Shown here one piece after another: positions 17,740-26,249 of a stretch of DNA of 64,000 nucleotides. The DNA comes from Clostridium thermobutyricum DSM 4928 (GTDB taxonomy: Bacteria > Bacillota > Clostridia > Clostridiales > Clostridiaceae), in NCBI RefSeq assembly GCF_002050515.1, contig NZ_LTAY01000037.1:1-64000 (forward strand), in the 5' to 3' direction. The first letter of the stretch is position 1. Each line of letters begins with the position of its first letter. The position numbers were made by a program, and so were the translations under genes. The notes below the pieces were generated by a model. The model saw nothing but the letters and a program-made list of their open reading frames with translations. It was not told the origin of the DNA and did not search any database.

Positions 17740-18187
17740 TAAAGAAAGTTTTTTGTGCTAGAGATAACTTTCAACTCTATTTTGTAGTCTAACGCTTTCA
17801 CGCAGGCTAGTATTGTCTAACCTTCTTCACTCAGATACTTTATTTTGCACAAAAGGAGGTGAGTTAAACTTCTGCAAAGCCAACTCATAAAAAGTATCAA
17901 AAATAATTAAAATACTAAAGAAAGATTTCTCTCTCTTTTCGTACGAAACAGTACATACAAATCATATGCCTGAATAAAATTGTAGTTTTAATCTTATACA
18001 ATAAGAATCTTACAAAACCTCAATATGAATAAACATATTGAATTAACAATAGCTATCTACTATTGTTACTAATGTACTTCGCTACCAACTCCCACATTTC
18101 TGTGTTTGTTTCACCATCCCTTCGGCTATAAGGCGAGTAGCCGTTAGCCGCCTCAAATTAAGTAGTATCAATTTTGAGCATAATAAA
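17740..18187. ncRNA. Structured non-coding region, strand uncertain
   Basis: No gene fits here, yet the stretch is clearly GC-richer than its surroundings and full of complementary segments. TTTTGTGC near 17752 pairs with GCACAAAA near 17847. GAGTT (17861-17865) pairs with AACTC (17882-17886) around TTCTGCAAAGC. GGCTA (18124-18128) pairs with TAGCC (18138-18142) interleaved with AGGCG (18131-18135) and CGCCT (18149-18153), the geometry of an H-type pseudoknot. It could be a structured RNA, a long leader or trailer, or a replication origin. It matches no RNA family I can name. Confidence 0.45.
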
Positions 18188-18213
18188 AGAGTAGCTAACT
18201 TAATAACTACTCT
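18188..18213 (-). terminator. Terminator after the 77-aa gene
   Basis: The stem AGAGTAG/CTACTCT has a 12-nt loop (ctaacttaataa) and is followed by TTTTA on the minus strand. The loop is identical to that of the terminator at 1272-1299, while the stem bases differ in a pairing-preserving way. Confidence 0.75.
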
Positions 18214-18261
18214 ACTTTCCACATAATAAGTGCAGTATACACGATTTATTATGATTTTCTA

Positions 18262-18495
18262 TTATAATTTATTTTCTGTGCTTTCAATAACCAAATTCAT
18301 ACTATCATTATCTAAATTGTAAAATCTAGATGTAATCTTATATTCTTTTAAATGTATACTATCATCTTCATTAAATACGCTTGTCTTTATAATACCTGCC
18401 TCTAATATTTGAGCTACTTTATCAATGCTCACTTTTGAATCCACTTCTAATTCTTTTTCATTAAATATCAAATTTAATACATTATATGTTTCCAT
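18262..18495 (-). CDS. Hypothetical protein, 77 aa
   Basis: METYNVLNLIFNEKELEVDS begins an acidic alpha/beta protein with a ribosome binding site (GAGGTGAT) just upstream. It lies between the structured regions at 18786-18989 and 17740-18187 and has its own terminator, so it is probably expressed as a single gene. No family is recognised. Confidence 0.6.
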   Translation of the reverse strand: METYNVLNLIFNEKELEVDSKVSIDKVAQILEAGIIKTSVFNEDDSIHLKEYKITSRFYNLDNDSMNLVIESTENKL

Positions 18496-18785
18496 AATAT
18501 CACCTCATATTTTATTCTCAAATGATATTATTCTACATATTTTTAACATTTCCTCTATTTTTATACAAACTAAAAGAATTTAATCTATATAAGCTCTTGA
18601 ATACTAATAAATTTTGATAATCATATCATTCTTCTTCAATCTCCTTCTCTATCATTTCTAATAAATTGCTTTCTACAATTCTATCTTTATTAATTAAAAA
18701 CTTTTTTACAGTAACTATTCAACTTCTTATTATTAAAAATTAATCATTAAAAAATAAAATACTCCCTTTGTAAATATTTATATAG
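18496..18785. other. Gap with a start-less gene fragment
   Basis: About 28 codons on the minus strand (18624-18712; VTVKKFLINKDRIVESNLLE and on, ending in E-E-E-stop) stay open but follow a stop and lack a start codon. They look like the tail of a lost gene. Nothing else is visible in this stretch. Confidence 0.35.
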
Positions 18786-18989
18786 CGTTCTTTTACCTTT
18801 TTATCACCGATCTAGAACGATTAAGTTTCCGCAAAGCTTCAACTAAAATCCTTCTACCTGCCGAAAAAGGTAAGCCACTGAGGCAAACCAAAACGGCTAA
18901 TAACAATTTAAAACATAGTATTATTCAATTATTTAAAAGTTAGCATACTATTCTCTAATAATACTATATATTAGAAAAGGGTATGCTAA
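18786..18989. ncRNA. Structured region downstream of the helicase gene
   Basis: Several complementary segments follow one another: CGTTCT (18786) with AGAACG (18814), AGTT/AACT around TCCGCAAAGCTTC (18824-18844), TACCT with AGGTA, and GCC with GGC around actga. The last is a long hairpin TTAGCATAC (18940-18948) with GTATGCTAA (18981-18989). The motif TTAAGTTTCCGCAAAGC (18821-18837) closely matches TTAAACTTCTGCAAAGC (17864-17880), so the two regions share an element. The final hairpin may terminate the helicase transcript. Confidence 0.45.
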
Positions 18990-19011
18990 GTCTAAAAGTG
19001 AACTATTAAAA

Positions 19012-20886
19012 TTAAGCTATAAATTCTCCTCTTTTATTCCCTTTATGTTCAATAAACCACTTTTTTAATATTTTATTATCCTTCTTAGCTTTATCAAACT
19101 GTGTTTTGCTTAATCCACTTTCATTATAAATTTCTTTAGTAGTTATTATTCTACCATTATCTAAACCTTTTAAAAATTCCATCAAAATTTGTGGATTAGT
19201 TTTCTTTTTACCTTCATTGGCTTTTCTATTCATCATCTTTTCTTCTTCAAATATATCTGGTACAACTCTAGTGATTTTTGCATTTACTAATTTAGCTATC
19301 TCATTGACTGTATCAATTAAATATCTGTTACAAACAAAAAATATCTTGCACTTTTCATTATTACTAAAATGCCTACACTTAACTCTCATTAAATTCTGTA
19401 TGCTATCAACTACTAAATCACTTTTCATTATCGTTTTCATTGTTTTATTTAAAAATAACCCTTTGTCAACTTCTAATATTTGCTTTATCTCATTATGTAT
19501 TTTATCGGCATCATTGATTTTATTCCATTTTTCATTTATCTGTGTATATGCAATATAAGTTATTAAATAGACACTATTAGTCTTTCTATTCATTCCTACC
19601 TGCACCATTTCGCTCAACCCTTCCCAATCATTCTTCCCTTTTACATCTCCAAAATACGCATGATTTTTAGTATTAAGATGTTTGTTAAATTTATTATATA
19701 TCCCTCTCTTTTTACCATGCGTTATTACTAGTCCCGTTTCAGTTATATTATTTATATATTTAGATATAGTCTCAATATGATCATTTTTATTGATCAAGCT
19801 ATTTTGACTTGCACTAACAACAACATGATGTAAATCAATATCACTTTCCTTGCTATCTTCTGCTTTAAACATTTTTCTATGCTCTTCAGGAATAGTTAAA
19901 TAATCAGCATCTACTTTAGCTGTTGCATCAAATATTATATTTTTACATTTATCAATATCAAACTTTTCAAAATTATTATCTATTATTATGAGTTGTCTGC
20001 TATTATCAACTAATTTGTCTGAACTACTAACAAATAAACATCCTTTTTTATTTATATCTTTTAACTTTTCAATCATTTCATAGATATTTGTAGTTACATC
20101 ATTTTCTATTGCCTTAATGAATTTCTTGTCTAATGCACTATTAATTATTACACTACTTCCATTTCCACTTATCCAATTTATATCATATTCTTGATAGCTA
20201 TTTCTTAAAGTATCAATAAAATTATATATATCTCTCCAATATTTTAATATTCCTTCTTTCTCTTCTGATTTAGGAAGTGCTTCTAATGCTATTCCTATAG
20301 TGCTTAAATAAGCTTCATCTATGACAGTAGTGCTAATTAAATAAGGTTTTTCATCTATAAGTTTTATTTTTCTATCTCCATTTTTCCATTTATATAGTTG
20401 CTTTCGTTCTGTTTCAGTCATTTTAAAATACTTTTGTGTGCTAACTAAAACAATAGGATATTTAAATTGTTCTTTTAATTGTTCTAAAAAATCTATTCTG
20501 TTACTTTTATATGTACTTTCATCATCTTTATCATATTTCATGAAATAGCATCTATCTTCTAACCCTGGGTATGTAGCAATTTCTTCTAGTCTATCTAGTT
20601 TATCAGTAACGACTATAGCTCCATCATCTTCAAGTAACTTATCTCTATTTGCTATTCCCCAATAAGTACTATCATTCACTAGGTGATTTAATGTTGCCTT
20701 TATAAGTGTGCTTTTCCCTATCCCACACCTGTTATGATTTATGTATATATTGCCGTCCATTGGGTTAAATACTTTATCTAATACTTCATTTACAAAATTT
20801 ATTTGCTTATCTGTTGCTCCATCAATTTTACTTTTATATTCTGCTGTTATTAATACTTTTTTTAATTCTACTTGCTTCAATTTCAT
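19012..20886 (-). CDS. Superfamily 2-like helicase
   Basis: The 624-aa protein has motif I CGIGKST (54-60), a motif Ia-like VVTDK, motif II VIDEAY (188-193), a motif III-like FDATAK (319-324), a motif V-like region near 413-435 and motif VI QNLMRVKCR (497-505). A C-terminal helix-turn-helix-like segment (TTKEIYNESGLSKTQFDKAK, about 586-605) probably binds DNA. Together these indicate an ATP-driven nucleic acid translocase. It lies two genes after the RNA polymerase-like gene on the same strand, so it probably unwinds DNA for that enzyme in replication or transcription of the element. No primase, polymerase or nuclease domain is visible in it. Confidence 0.75.
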   Translation of the reverse strand: MKLKQVELKKVLITAEYKSKIDGATDKQINFVNEVLDKVFNPMDGNIYINHNRCGIGKSTLIKATLNHLVNDSTYWGIANRDKLLEDDGAIVVTDKLDRLEEIATYPGLEDRCYFMKYDKDDESTYKSNRIDFLEQLKEQFKYPIVLVSTQKYFKMTETERKQLYKWKNGDRKIKLIDEKPYLISTTVIDEAYLSTIGIALEALPKSEEKEGILKYWRDIYNFIDTLRNSYQEYDINWISGNGSSVIINSALDKKFIKAIENDVTTNIYEMIEKLKDINKKGCLFVSSSDKLVDNSRQLIIIDNNFEKFDIDKCKNIIFDATAKVDADYLTIPEEHRKMFKAEDSKESDIDLHHVVVSASQNSLINKNDHIETISKYINNITETGLVITHGKKRGIYNKFNKHLNTKNHAYFGDVKGKNDWEGLSEMVQVGMNRKTNSVYLITYIAYTQINEKWNKINDADKIHNEIKQILEVDKGLFLNKTMKTIMKSDLVVDSIQNLMRVKCRHFSNNEKCKIFFVCNRYLIDTVNEIAKLVNAKITRVVPDIFEEEKMMNRKANEGKKKTNPQILMEFLKGLDNGRIITTKEIYNESGLSKTQFDKAKKDNKILKKWFIEHKGNKRGEFIA

Positions 20887-20912
20887 ACTTGTTATTCTCC
20901 TCTCATTTATTT

Positions 20913-21131
20913 TTAATAATGATTATTTTTCTTTCTTATTTTTGTTAAATATTGTATAGCTTTTATTAAATCTTCTGTCTTTTCAAAGCTATATACCTTT
21001 TTACCATTATTGTCGAACACATAGTATTCAAAGCCACAAAAACTAAGTGCATATGCTAAATTTTTATTATTTATTATTGTATATTTATTTATTTTCCTCA
21101 ATCTCCCTTTTATTTTAATTTTGACATACAT
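20913..21131 (-). CDS. Small basic protein between polymerase and helicase genes
   Basis: The protein is about 72 aa (MYVKIKIKGRLRKINKYTII and on), basic, with alternating beta-strands and a C-terminal helix. I place the start at ATG 21131. A TTG at 21134 is the only other choice and there is no strong ribosome binding site. A hairpin at 21136-21169 ends 5 nt before the start, which suggests translation is controlled or weak. The gene lies between the polymerase-like and helicase genes, so it may be an accessory factor for them. The family is unknown. Confidence 0.55.
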   Translation of the reverse strand: MYVKIKIKGRLRKINKYTIINNKNLAYALSFCGFEYYVFDNNGKKVYSFEKTEDLIKAIQYLTKIRKKNNHY

Positions 21132-21135
21132 CAAT

Positions 21136-21234
21136 CTTAGAGCGTTGGTATTTTTACCTTCGTTCTAAGTAAGAATCCTTTCATACTGGACTCACTCTTG
21201 TCGGTTTAACTAATGGACACTAAGTCCACTAGTT
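21136..21234. promoter_or_regulatory. Two-hairpin region between polymerase and helicase block
   Basis: Hairpin one pairs CTTAGA (21136-21141) with TCTAAG (21164-21169) and has inner pairs CG/CG and GGTA/TACC. Hairpin two pairs AACTAATGGAC (21208-21218) with GTCCACTAGTT (21224-21234), one G-U pair, around the loop actaa. Neither has a T run, so they are not ordinary terminators. Possible roles are processing sites, translation control of the 72-aa gene, or promoter or origin hairpins for the element's own polymerase. Confidence 0.5.
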
Positions 21235-21261
21235 ACCATTATTTATTTTTACTTTAATTAT

Positions 21262-24200
21262 TTAATAATATATTGTTACACTCTTATTATTTTTAGCTAC
21301 CTCTATTTCCTTAACTTCTATTTCTTCTATTCCTTCTAAAATTGCCCTAAAATCAGGAAATACAAAGCCTATTCTTTCTTCTGCTATTAAGTACATATTT
21401 TTCTCGTCTCTATCTATTTTTAAACTCTTTGTAATAGCTTGTCCGTTATAGTTTGCTCTTATTTTTCTTAACTCTCCTAACTTACACTTTTTATTTAATT
21501 GTTCTTTCTTGTCTAAATCTAATTCTTTTAAATCTACATTTATTATGCTGTAATTAGTATTTAAATATTTTATTTCTCCATTTAAATCCTCTTTATACAT
21601 TGTTCCTACTCCATTTTTTTGTGCTATTAATTCTTTTTCTAGCTCTGCAAAGCAAAAATTGATTATAAATCTGCTACTTGCTTTAATTAGGTTGTTTCCT
21701 TCTGTTTCTCTTCTAACTTTTGTTATCGATTTTAAAATTACTTTATCACTATATTTATCTTGTATAAGTTCTTTATAGTTTTCTGCTATTTTTAAATCTA
21801 TCTTATTAAATTCTTCTGTTATTTTGGCATTTAATTTAGCTATTTTAGTTTCTAAATCTAATAATTCTTCTCTATTTTCTTCTCTTTCAGCCTCTAATTT
21901 TTCTTTTTGATTGTACAAATTTTTAAGCTTACTTTTTTTAGAAGCCGTCGCAATTTCCTTGTTGTAGTAAGTTTCATTTATCTTAATTTCTAAATCCTTT
22001 AATTCTTTATAATGCCCCAATGTCTCTCTTAGTTCTTTAGCTTGTTTTAATTCTATCTTTTCTTTTATTTCACTTCTTAAAGCGTGATATTTATCTTCTA
22101 ATATTCTCAAAGTATCTGTACATTCTTCATTTGCTACTGCATCAACTTTTTTAAGAACTCTAAAAAGTGGTTCGTTATTATATATATCTTTATCCATCAA
22201 TCTAGCTTTTTTGCCTAATTCATTATTGATCTCTTTTGCAAAATTACAAAGTAAAGTATTTGAACTTCTACAGTCTGTGTATTTTACAGTTTGGCTAGCC
22301 TCTTTATATTTTGCATGATAGATATATGACGGTTTTTTAGCTTTTCTTCCTATTGCTTTGTATAGAGGTTTTTCCATTGCTTTTTCGACTTTTATATTTG
22401 TCTTTGGCTGATCTATTGCAACCATCTGTAAGTATAGTAAGTAATAGCTATATTTTTTATAATGTTCAAAATTTTTCATTATAAAATTTTTTATTTCTTC
22501 TTCTGTAAGCTGTGTATAGTCCCAACAAACGCCTTCTTCTTGCAATTCCTTAATTAACTCTCTCTTCACCTTCATCTCATTATTTATTTTCTTGTTAATT
22601 TTATTTTCAAGTCTCTTTTTTTCACTTTGCAACTCTTCTCCAGTATAAGTTTTATATAAATATTCTTTTTCACTTAAAAATTGAGCATTTATCTTCTTTT
22701 CTATTTCACTTCTAAATTGACTTAGACTTATATATAGTATCCCATCTTCTCTTAAAAATTTATAAGGCATTTCTTGTATAAGATTTGATACTATTGCACC
22801 TTTATTTGAAAGTTGTCCAATTACATTGCCTCGAACTTGTAGCAAAATTTCTATCATATTTTCTTTTGTATATTTAACTTTGTGACTTCCTCCATCAAAT
22901 TGGTTTCTGAAATACCAATTCACTCCATTCTCATCTACATCTTCTATCACTGCATTGTAGATAATTTCGTTGTCTATAGCTAATGATATATCTAAATCCT
23001 CATCTTCACCTGATTGTCTCATCATGAAATCATTAAACGGATAAAACATAATATCTGAACTTAATTCTTTGAAATATTTTTCATATAGAGGATTTTCTAC
23101 CAATATAGTTTTAATTAATTCTGTAGCTGAGTTAAGTGGGCATCTAGCAAGTGTTCTATGTCCTTTTTCCCTAGGTACATAGTTTTGATTATCTTGTAAC
23201 CCATTCAAACTCATATACCCTTTAATCTTTCCATCCTCTGTATACTCAGCATTGATTAAGCTATCGAAATAACTAATTGCATCTTTTATAACTACTTTAT
23301 AATTACCTTTTACATAGATACTTCCACCCGCAAAGGTATGGACTGATTTATTTACTAAGCTTTCCATAACTTTATAACTACTTTTTAACGTTAACATTTT
23401 ATTATCTAGCTGTATTAATCTATGTACTTTTGTACTTGCACTTAGTTCTTTCTCTTCATCTCTAGCTATATCTCCGAGCATTATACGAGTTGCATGTTCT
23501 TCTCTATTTATAACTCTTCTATAAATATCTTTATGTTCTTTAGATATCTCTTCAAGTTCAGATGGTGTTAATGCTAAGTTAGTAATTATTTGATAGTTAG
23601 CTTTTGTATAAGACTTTGGGGTTTCTTTATTGTATTTACATATATTGAATCCATTTAAAAGTCTTTCAGCATGAGGATAATTTAATTTTAATTTCTCTAT
23701 TTCTTCTGCACTATCAAACCATTTTCCCCATTTTACTTGACTTGCATTTTGAATTATATCTACATCAAATAAATTTACATCATTACCCCACATATCTTTT
23801 ACTATCAAAGAAGTTAATCCATGTTCTTCTCTTAGATATTTTTTAAAATCAAATTTAACTAACAGACCTTTGCTTGCTACTCCAATTTCCCTTATTCCTA
23901 TCCAGCTCAGAGAATATCTAACACCTAATTGTTTTTGTATATTTTTCATAATATTAGGCATTATAAATCCTGATCCGTCCATAGCGGTATGAGCTACTTC
24001 TAATGCTTCATGCTTTTCTAATTTTAAAGATTTACTAGGTCTATTCATCCCAAATTCTTTTTTGAATTGTAGATAATTATTTATATATGTATAAGTCATT
24101 TCCGGCAGTATAGCTTTCTTTAGGCAAGGTAAATATACTCTATCCCCAGCACTTGTCAATAGTGATAATCTTGATACTATATCTTTATTTATACATAATA

Positions 24201-24576
24201 CTGCTTCTTCTTTTTGTTTTATTTTAAGTTTTCCTAATGAAGATAAATCTTCTAAATACTCTATAAAATCTTTATCTTCTTCAGATATAAAAAAGTATTC
24301 CATGGAGTATTCTTGTTCTCTATCTTCATGTTTCATCATATTTACTGTTGTAATTAAGCTAATATATTTTTTATCTTTATATGTAAAACCATTGTTAAGC
24401 ATATTCTTTGCTTCTTCTTTGTCTATTGGTATATGTACTTTTATAATATTTTCTATGTTTTCTTTTAACTCTTCTTTTTTATATAAGCTATAAATCCTTA
24501 TTAAATCATTTTCCGCTATTTTGATAAACGATTCTTGATATTGCGTATTAATCTCCTTTAAAGTGTACTGTTTCAT
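21262..24576 (-). CDS. Divergent single-subunit RNA polymerase (RdRp/YonO-like)
   Basis: The 1104-aa protein shows the two-barrel signature of cellular-type RNA polymerases in the arrangement of eukaryotic RdRps and phage YonO. The first-barrel block is DGSGF (200-204), then YSLSWIGIRE, then SKGLLVKFDF (235-244), matching the DGxGxIS...QxRxxGxKGxL pattern. The second-barrel block is ARCP (477-480), DIMFYPFND (508-516), then GEDEDLD (523-529), whose D525, D527 and D529 fit the metal-binding DxDxD (usually DxDGD). The glycine is replaced by leucine. Long coiled coils follow (about 640-950). It probably makes RNA for transcription or priming of the element. The assignment is by motif reading and needs structure prediction. 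Confidence 0.72.
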   Translation of the reverse strand: MKQYTLKEINTQYQESFIKIAENDLIRIYSLYKKEELKENIENIIKVHIPIDKEEAKNMLNNGFTYKDKKYISLITTVNMMKHEDREQEYSMEYFFISEEDKDFIEYLEDLSSLGKLKIKQKEEAVLCINKDIVSRLSLLTSAGDRVYLPCLKKAILPEMTYTYINNYLQFKKEFGMNRPSKSLKLEKHEALEVAHTAMDGSGFIMPNIMKNIQKQLGVRYSLSWIGIREIGVASKGLLVKFDFKKYLREEHGLTSLIVKDMWGNDVNLFDVDIIQNASQVKWGKWFDSAEEIEKLKLNYPHAERLLNGFNICKYNKETPKSYTKANYQIITNLALTPSELEEISKEHKDIYRRVINREEHATRIMLGDIARDEEKELSASTKVHRLIQLDNKMLTLKSSYKVMESLVNKSVHTFAGGSIYVKGNYKVVIKDAISYFDSLINAEYTEDGKIKGYMSLNGLQDNQNYVPREKGHRTLARCPLNSATELIKTILVENPLYEKYFKELSSDIMFYPFNDFMMRQSGEDEDLDISLAIDNEIIYNAVIEDVDENGVNWYFRNQFDGGSHKVKYTKENMIEILLQVRGNVIGQLSNKGAIVSNLIQEMPYKFLREDGILYISLSQFRSEIEKKINAQFLSEKEYLYKTYTGEELQSEKKRLENKINKKINNEMKVKRELIKELQEEGVCWDYTQLTEEEIKNFIMKNFEHYKKYSYYLLYLQMVAIDQPKTNIKVEKAMEKPLYKAIGRKAKKPSYIYHAKYKEASQTVKYTDCRSSNTLLCNFAKEINNELGKKARLMDKDIYNNEPLFRVLKKVDAVANEECTDTLRILEDKYHALRSEIKEKIELKQAKELRETLGHYKELKDLEIKINETYYNKEIATASKKSKLKNLYNQKEKLEAEREENREELLDLETKIAKLNAKITEEFNKIDLKIAENYKELIQDKYSDKVILKSITKVRRETEGNNLIKASSRFIINFCFAELEKELIAQKNGVGTMYKEDLNGEIKYLNTNYSIINVDLKELDLDKKEQLNKKCKLGELRKIRANYNGQAITKSLKIDRDEKNMYLIAEERIGFVFPDFRAILEGIEEIEVKEIEVAKNNKSVTIYY

Positions 24577-24767
24577 TTATAATTCCCCCTATAAATTCTA
24601 AATTTTCTATTTTGAAAAGTTTTATATCACTTTCCAAACTCCCTTGAGATATCTGTCGGTAGACAGATGTCTCTTATACCATTTAAAATTAACTCTCTAA
24701 AATTCCACTCTTTATATATATTCTTTTTTATAATATTCTTTTCAAATAACTTAGCTCTTCCTTTTAT
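24577..24767. promoter_or_regulatory. Leader of the polymerase gene with a strong hairpin
   Basis: GAGATATCTGTC (24646-24657) pairs with GACAGATGTCTC (24662-24673), one G-U pair, around a ggta loop. It lies about 70 bp upstream of the polymerase start (24576). No T run follows on the minus strand. It could be an attenuator, an operator, or a hairpin promoter. Confidence 0.5.
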
Positions 24768-25219
24768 TTATTTAATTGATTCTTTAGCTTTAATTTCCTT
24801 TATCTTATCTTTACCAAGCTCTTCAATGAGTTTAGATTTATCTTCATTGGTTAATTTTCCCCAAATGTTTAATGCTGTTGTATATTTTACTGTTCCATCT
24901 GATATTAATTCTTGAAGATCTGGTGATAAAGAATTTAATTTTTTAAGATTTTGTATATGTCTAACAGATACACACAGTTCTTTGGCTAAACTCTCTTGTG
25001 AAACGAAAAATTTGCGTTTCTCATTATTTATATGATTACCATGATAAACACTCCCAGTTCTTTAGCTATTTGTTCTTGTGTGGATACGACATTTTGTCGT
25101 GTCCACTGATTGTTTCCCTTTCCACCCCCACATAATTCTTTTGTAATTTGAGATTGTGTGCTTCGGACATTATGTCCTATGCTATATTGATTATTTCCCT
25201 TAACATTAAAACTCCCATG
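24768..25219 (-). pseudogene. Decayed, cassette-like 3' part of the ParB-like gene
   Basis: Beyond the stop of the ParB-like gene the minus strand continues to encode the same protein family in shifting frames. At least three more copies of the N-x-V-x-S-T-Q-x-x-I-A-K-E-L-G module can be read, then RHIQNLKKLNSLSPDLQELI and a normal ParB-like tail ending at 24768. Each copy carries a palindrome just before the T/S-Q codons: 25165-25177, 25082-25104 and 25000-25020. In-frame stops and frameshifts make it non-coding as a whole. Confidence 0.6.
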
Positions 25220-25645
25220 TCATATGCCACATAATTCTTTTTGATTTGCCACATTAAGATTATCTTTATCTGCCACTTTAACCCCCATAGTTGCAGTTAA
25301 TTCTCCATCTTCTATCATGTCTTGTAATTCAGGTATTAAACTAGTCAATCTTTTTAATGACTGAAGATGCTTTTGAGATATTCCTATTTCTTGTGCAAAT
25401 TCCTCTTGTGTTTTCAAAGGAGGATTATCCTCCTTTGATTTTCTATCTCCACCTTTTTTAGTAACACCTTTAATCCTTTCTAATTCAATAATACATCTAG
25501 ACATTTTCATAGGATTTATATTCCCTACTCCTCTTTGCATAATGTTTGTACATATTAAATCTTCAAGTATCATATCTTCTTTTGTTCTTTTTATTTTTTC
25601 ATCATATTCTGGATAGAATGTAATTCTGCATTTTTTATCTAACAC
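25220..25645 (-). CDS. ParB/Spo0J-like DNA-binding protein, probably truncated
   Basis: The 141-aa protein has the middle of a ParB-like protein: MKMSRCIIELERIKGV, then GGDRKSKEDN and the helix-turn-helix TQEEFAQEIGISQKHLQSLK (about 86-105), then LIPELQDMIEDGELT. The usual N-terminal CTPase-type box is not obvious and the C-terminus is cut short by a stop at 25220, followed by further family-like sequence in other frames. A 25-bp palindrome (arms TCAAAGGAGGAT and ATCCTCCTTTGA at 25414-25438) lies inside the gene just before the HTH codons. It may bind a centromere or act as a regulator. Whether the shortened protein works is unknown. Confidence 0.65.
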   Translation of the reverse strand: MLDKKCRITFYPEYDEKIKRTKEDMILEDLICTNIMQRGVGNINPMKMSRCIIELERIKGVTKKGGDRKSKEDNPPLKTQEEFAQEIGISQKHLQSLKRLTSLIPELQDMIEDGELTATMGVKVADKDNLNVANQKELCGI

Positions 25646-25655
25646 CTAATAATTT

Positions 25656-25868
25656 TCACTTGAACAATTTTTTAAGCAAACTGAATATACTAAAACTTGT
25701 TTTATTGTAGACCTTATTGTAGGCAGCCTTTTTAGGATTATTAACCCAACCCATACCTTTTTTGCCGTACATAGGATTAACGGCTTTCTTCATTACTCTT
25801 TTAGCTCTTCCAGTAGTTCTAGCCTTAAAACTTTTCTTAATGCTTGGCTTTCTCATTCCTAATTTCAA
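25656..25868 (-). CDS. Small highly basic protein, 70 aa
   Basis: About one third of residues are K or R (MKLGMRKPSIKKSFKARTTG...), with a W-containing middle segment (GKKGMGWVNNPKKAAYNK). It is probably a nucleic acid-binding protein. It lies 10 bp upstream of the ParB-like gene and 12 bp after the 112-aa gene, so it belongs to their operon. The exact family is not recognised. Confidence 0.6.
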   Translation of the reverse strand: MKLGMRKPSIKKSFKARTTGRAKRVMKKAVNPMYGKKGMGWVNNPKKAAYNKVYNKTSFSIFSLLKKLFK

Positions 25869-25879
25869 CTTTATTGCCC

Positions 25880-26218
25880 CTATTCTTCATATCTTAACTC
25901 TTTTTCTTCAGCTACTAATTCTAACTTCTTAATTTCTTTTTCTATAAATTCAATTTCATCTTGTAAGTATATAAATTCTCCTGCATTCTTTGCATAAAAT
26001 TCTTTTTCTTTAATTTCATTTCCAAAAACTTTACCATATAGTTCTCCTATTTGTTCACATCTAGATTCAGCCCTTACCTTAGCTGCTTTTAAATTTTCTA
26101 ACCTCTCTTTTCCAGTCCCATATTCATCATATCTATTAAGTTCTTTAATTAATTCCTCGCCTAAAATTTCCTTTACATATCCTTGTCCCATTCTTTCTAA
26201 TAACTCTTCTCTCATCAT
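25880..26218 (-). CDS. Hypothetical coiled-coil protein, 112 aa
   Basis: MMREELLERMGQGYVKEILG begins an acidic all-helical protein. Residues about 40-110 form one long coiled coil. The first two Met codons (26218 and 26215) are both possible starts. It lies in the early operon between the 206-aa gene and the basic 70-aa gene. Function unknown. Confidence 0.6.
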   Translation of the reverse strand: MMREELLERMGQGYVKEILGEELIKELNRYDEYGTGKERLENLKAAKVRAESRCEQIGELYGKVFGNEIKEKEFYAKNAGEFIYLQDEIEFIEKEIKKLELVAEEKELRYEE

Positions 26219-26249
26219 TTTTTCTCATTCTCCCTTTTAATTTATTTTT

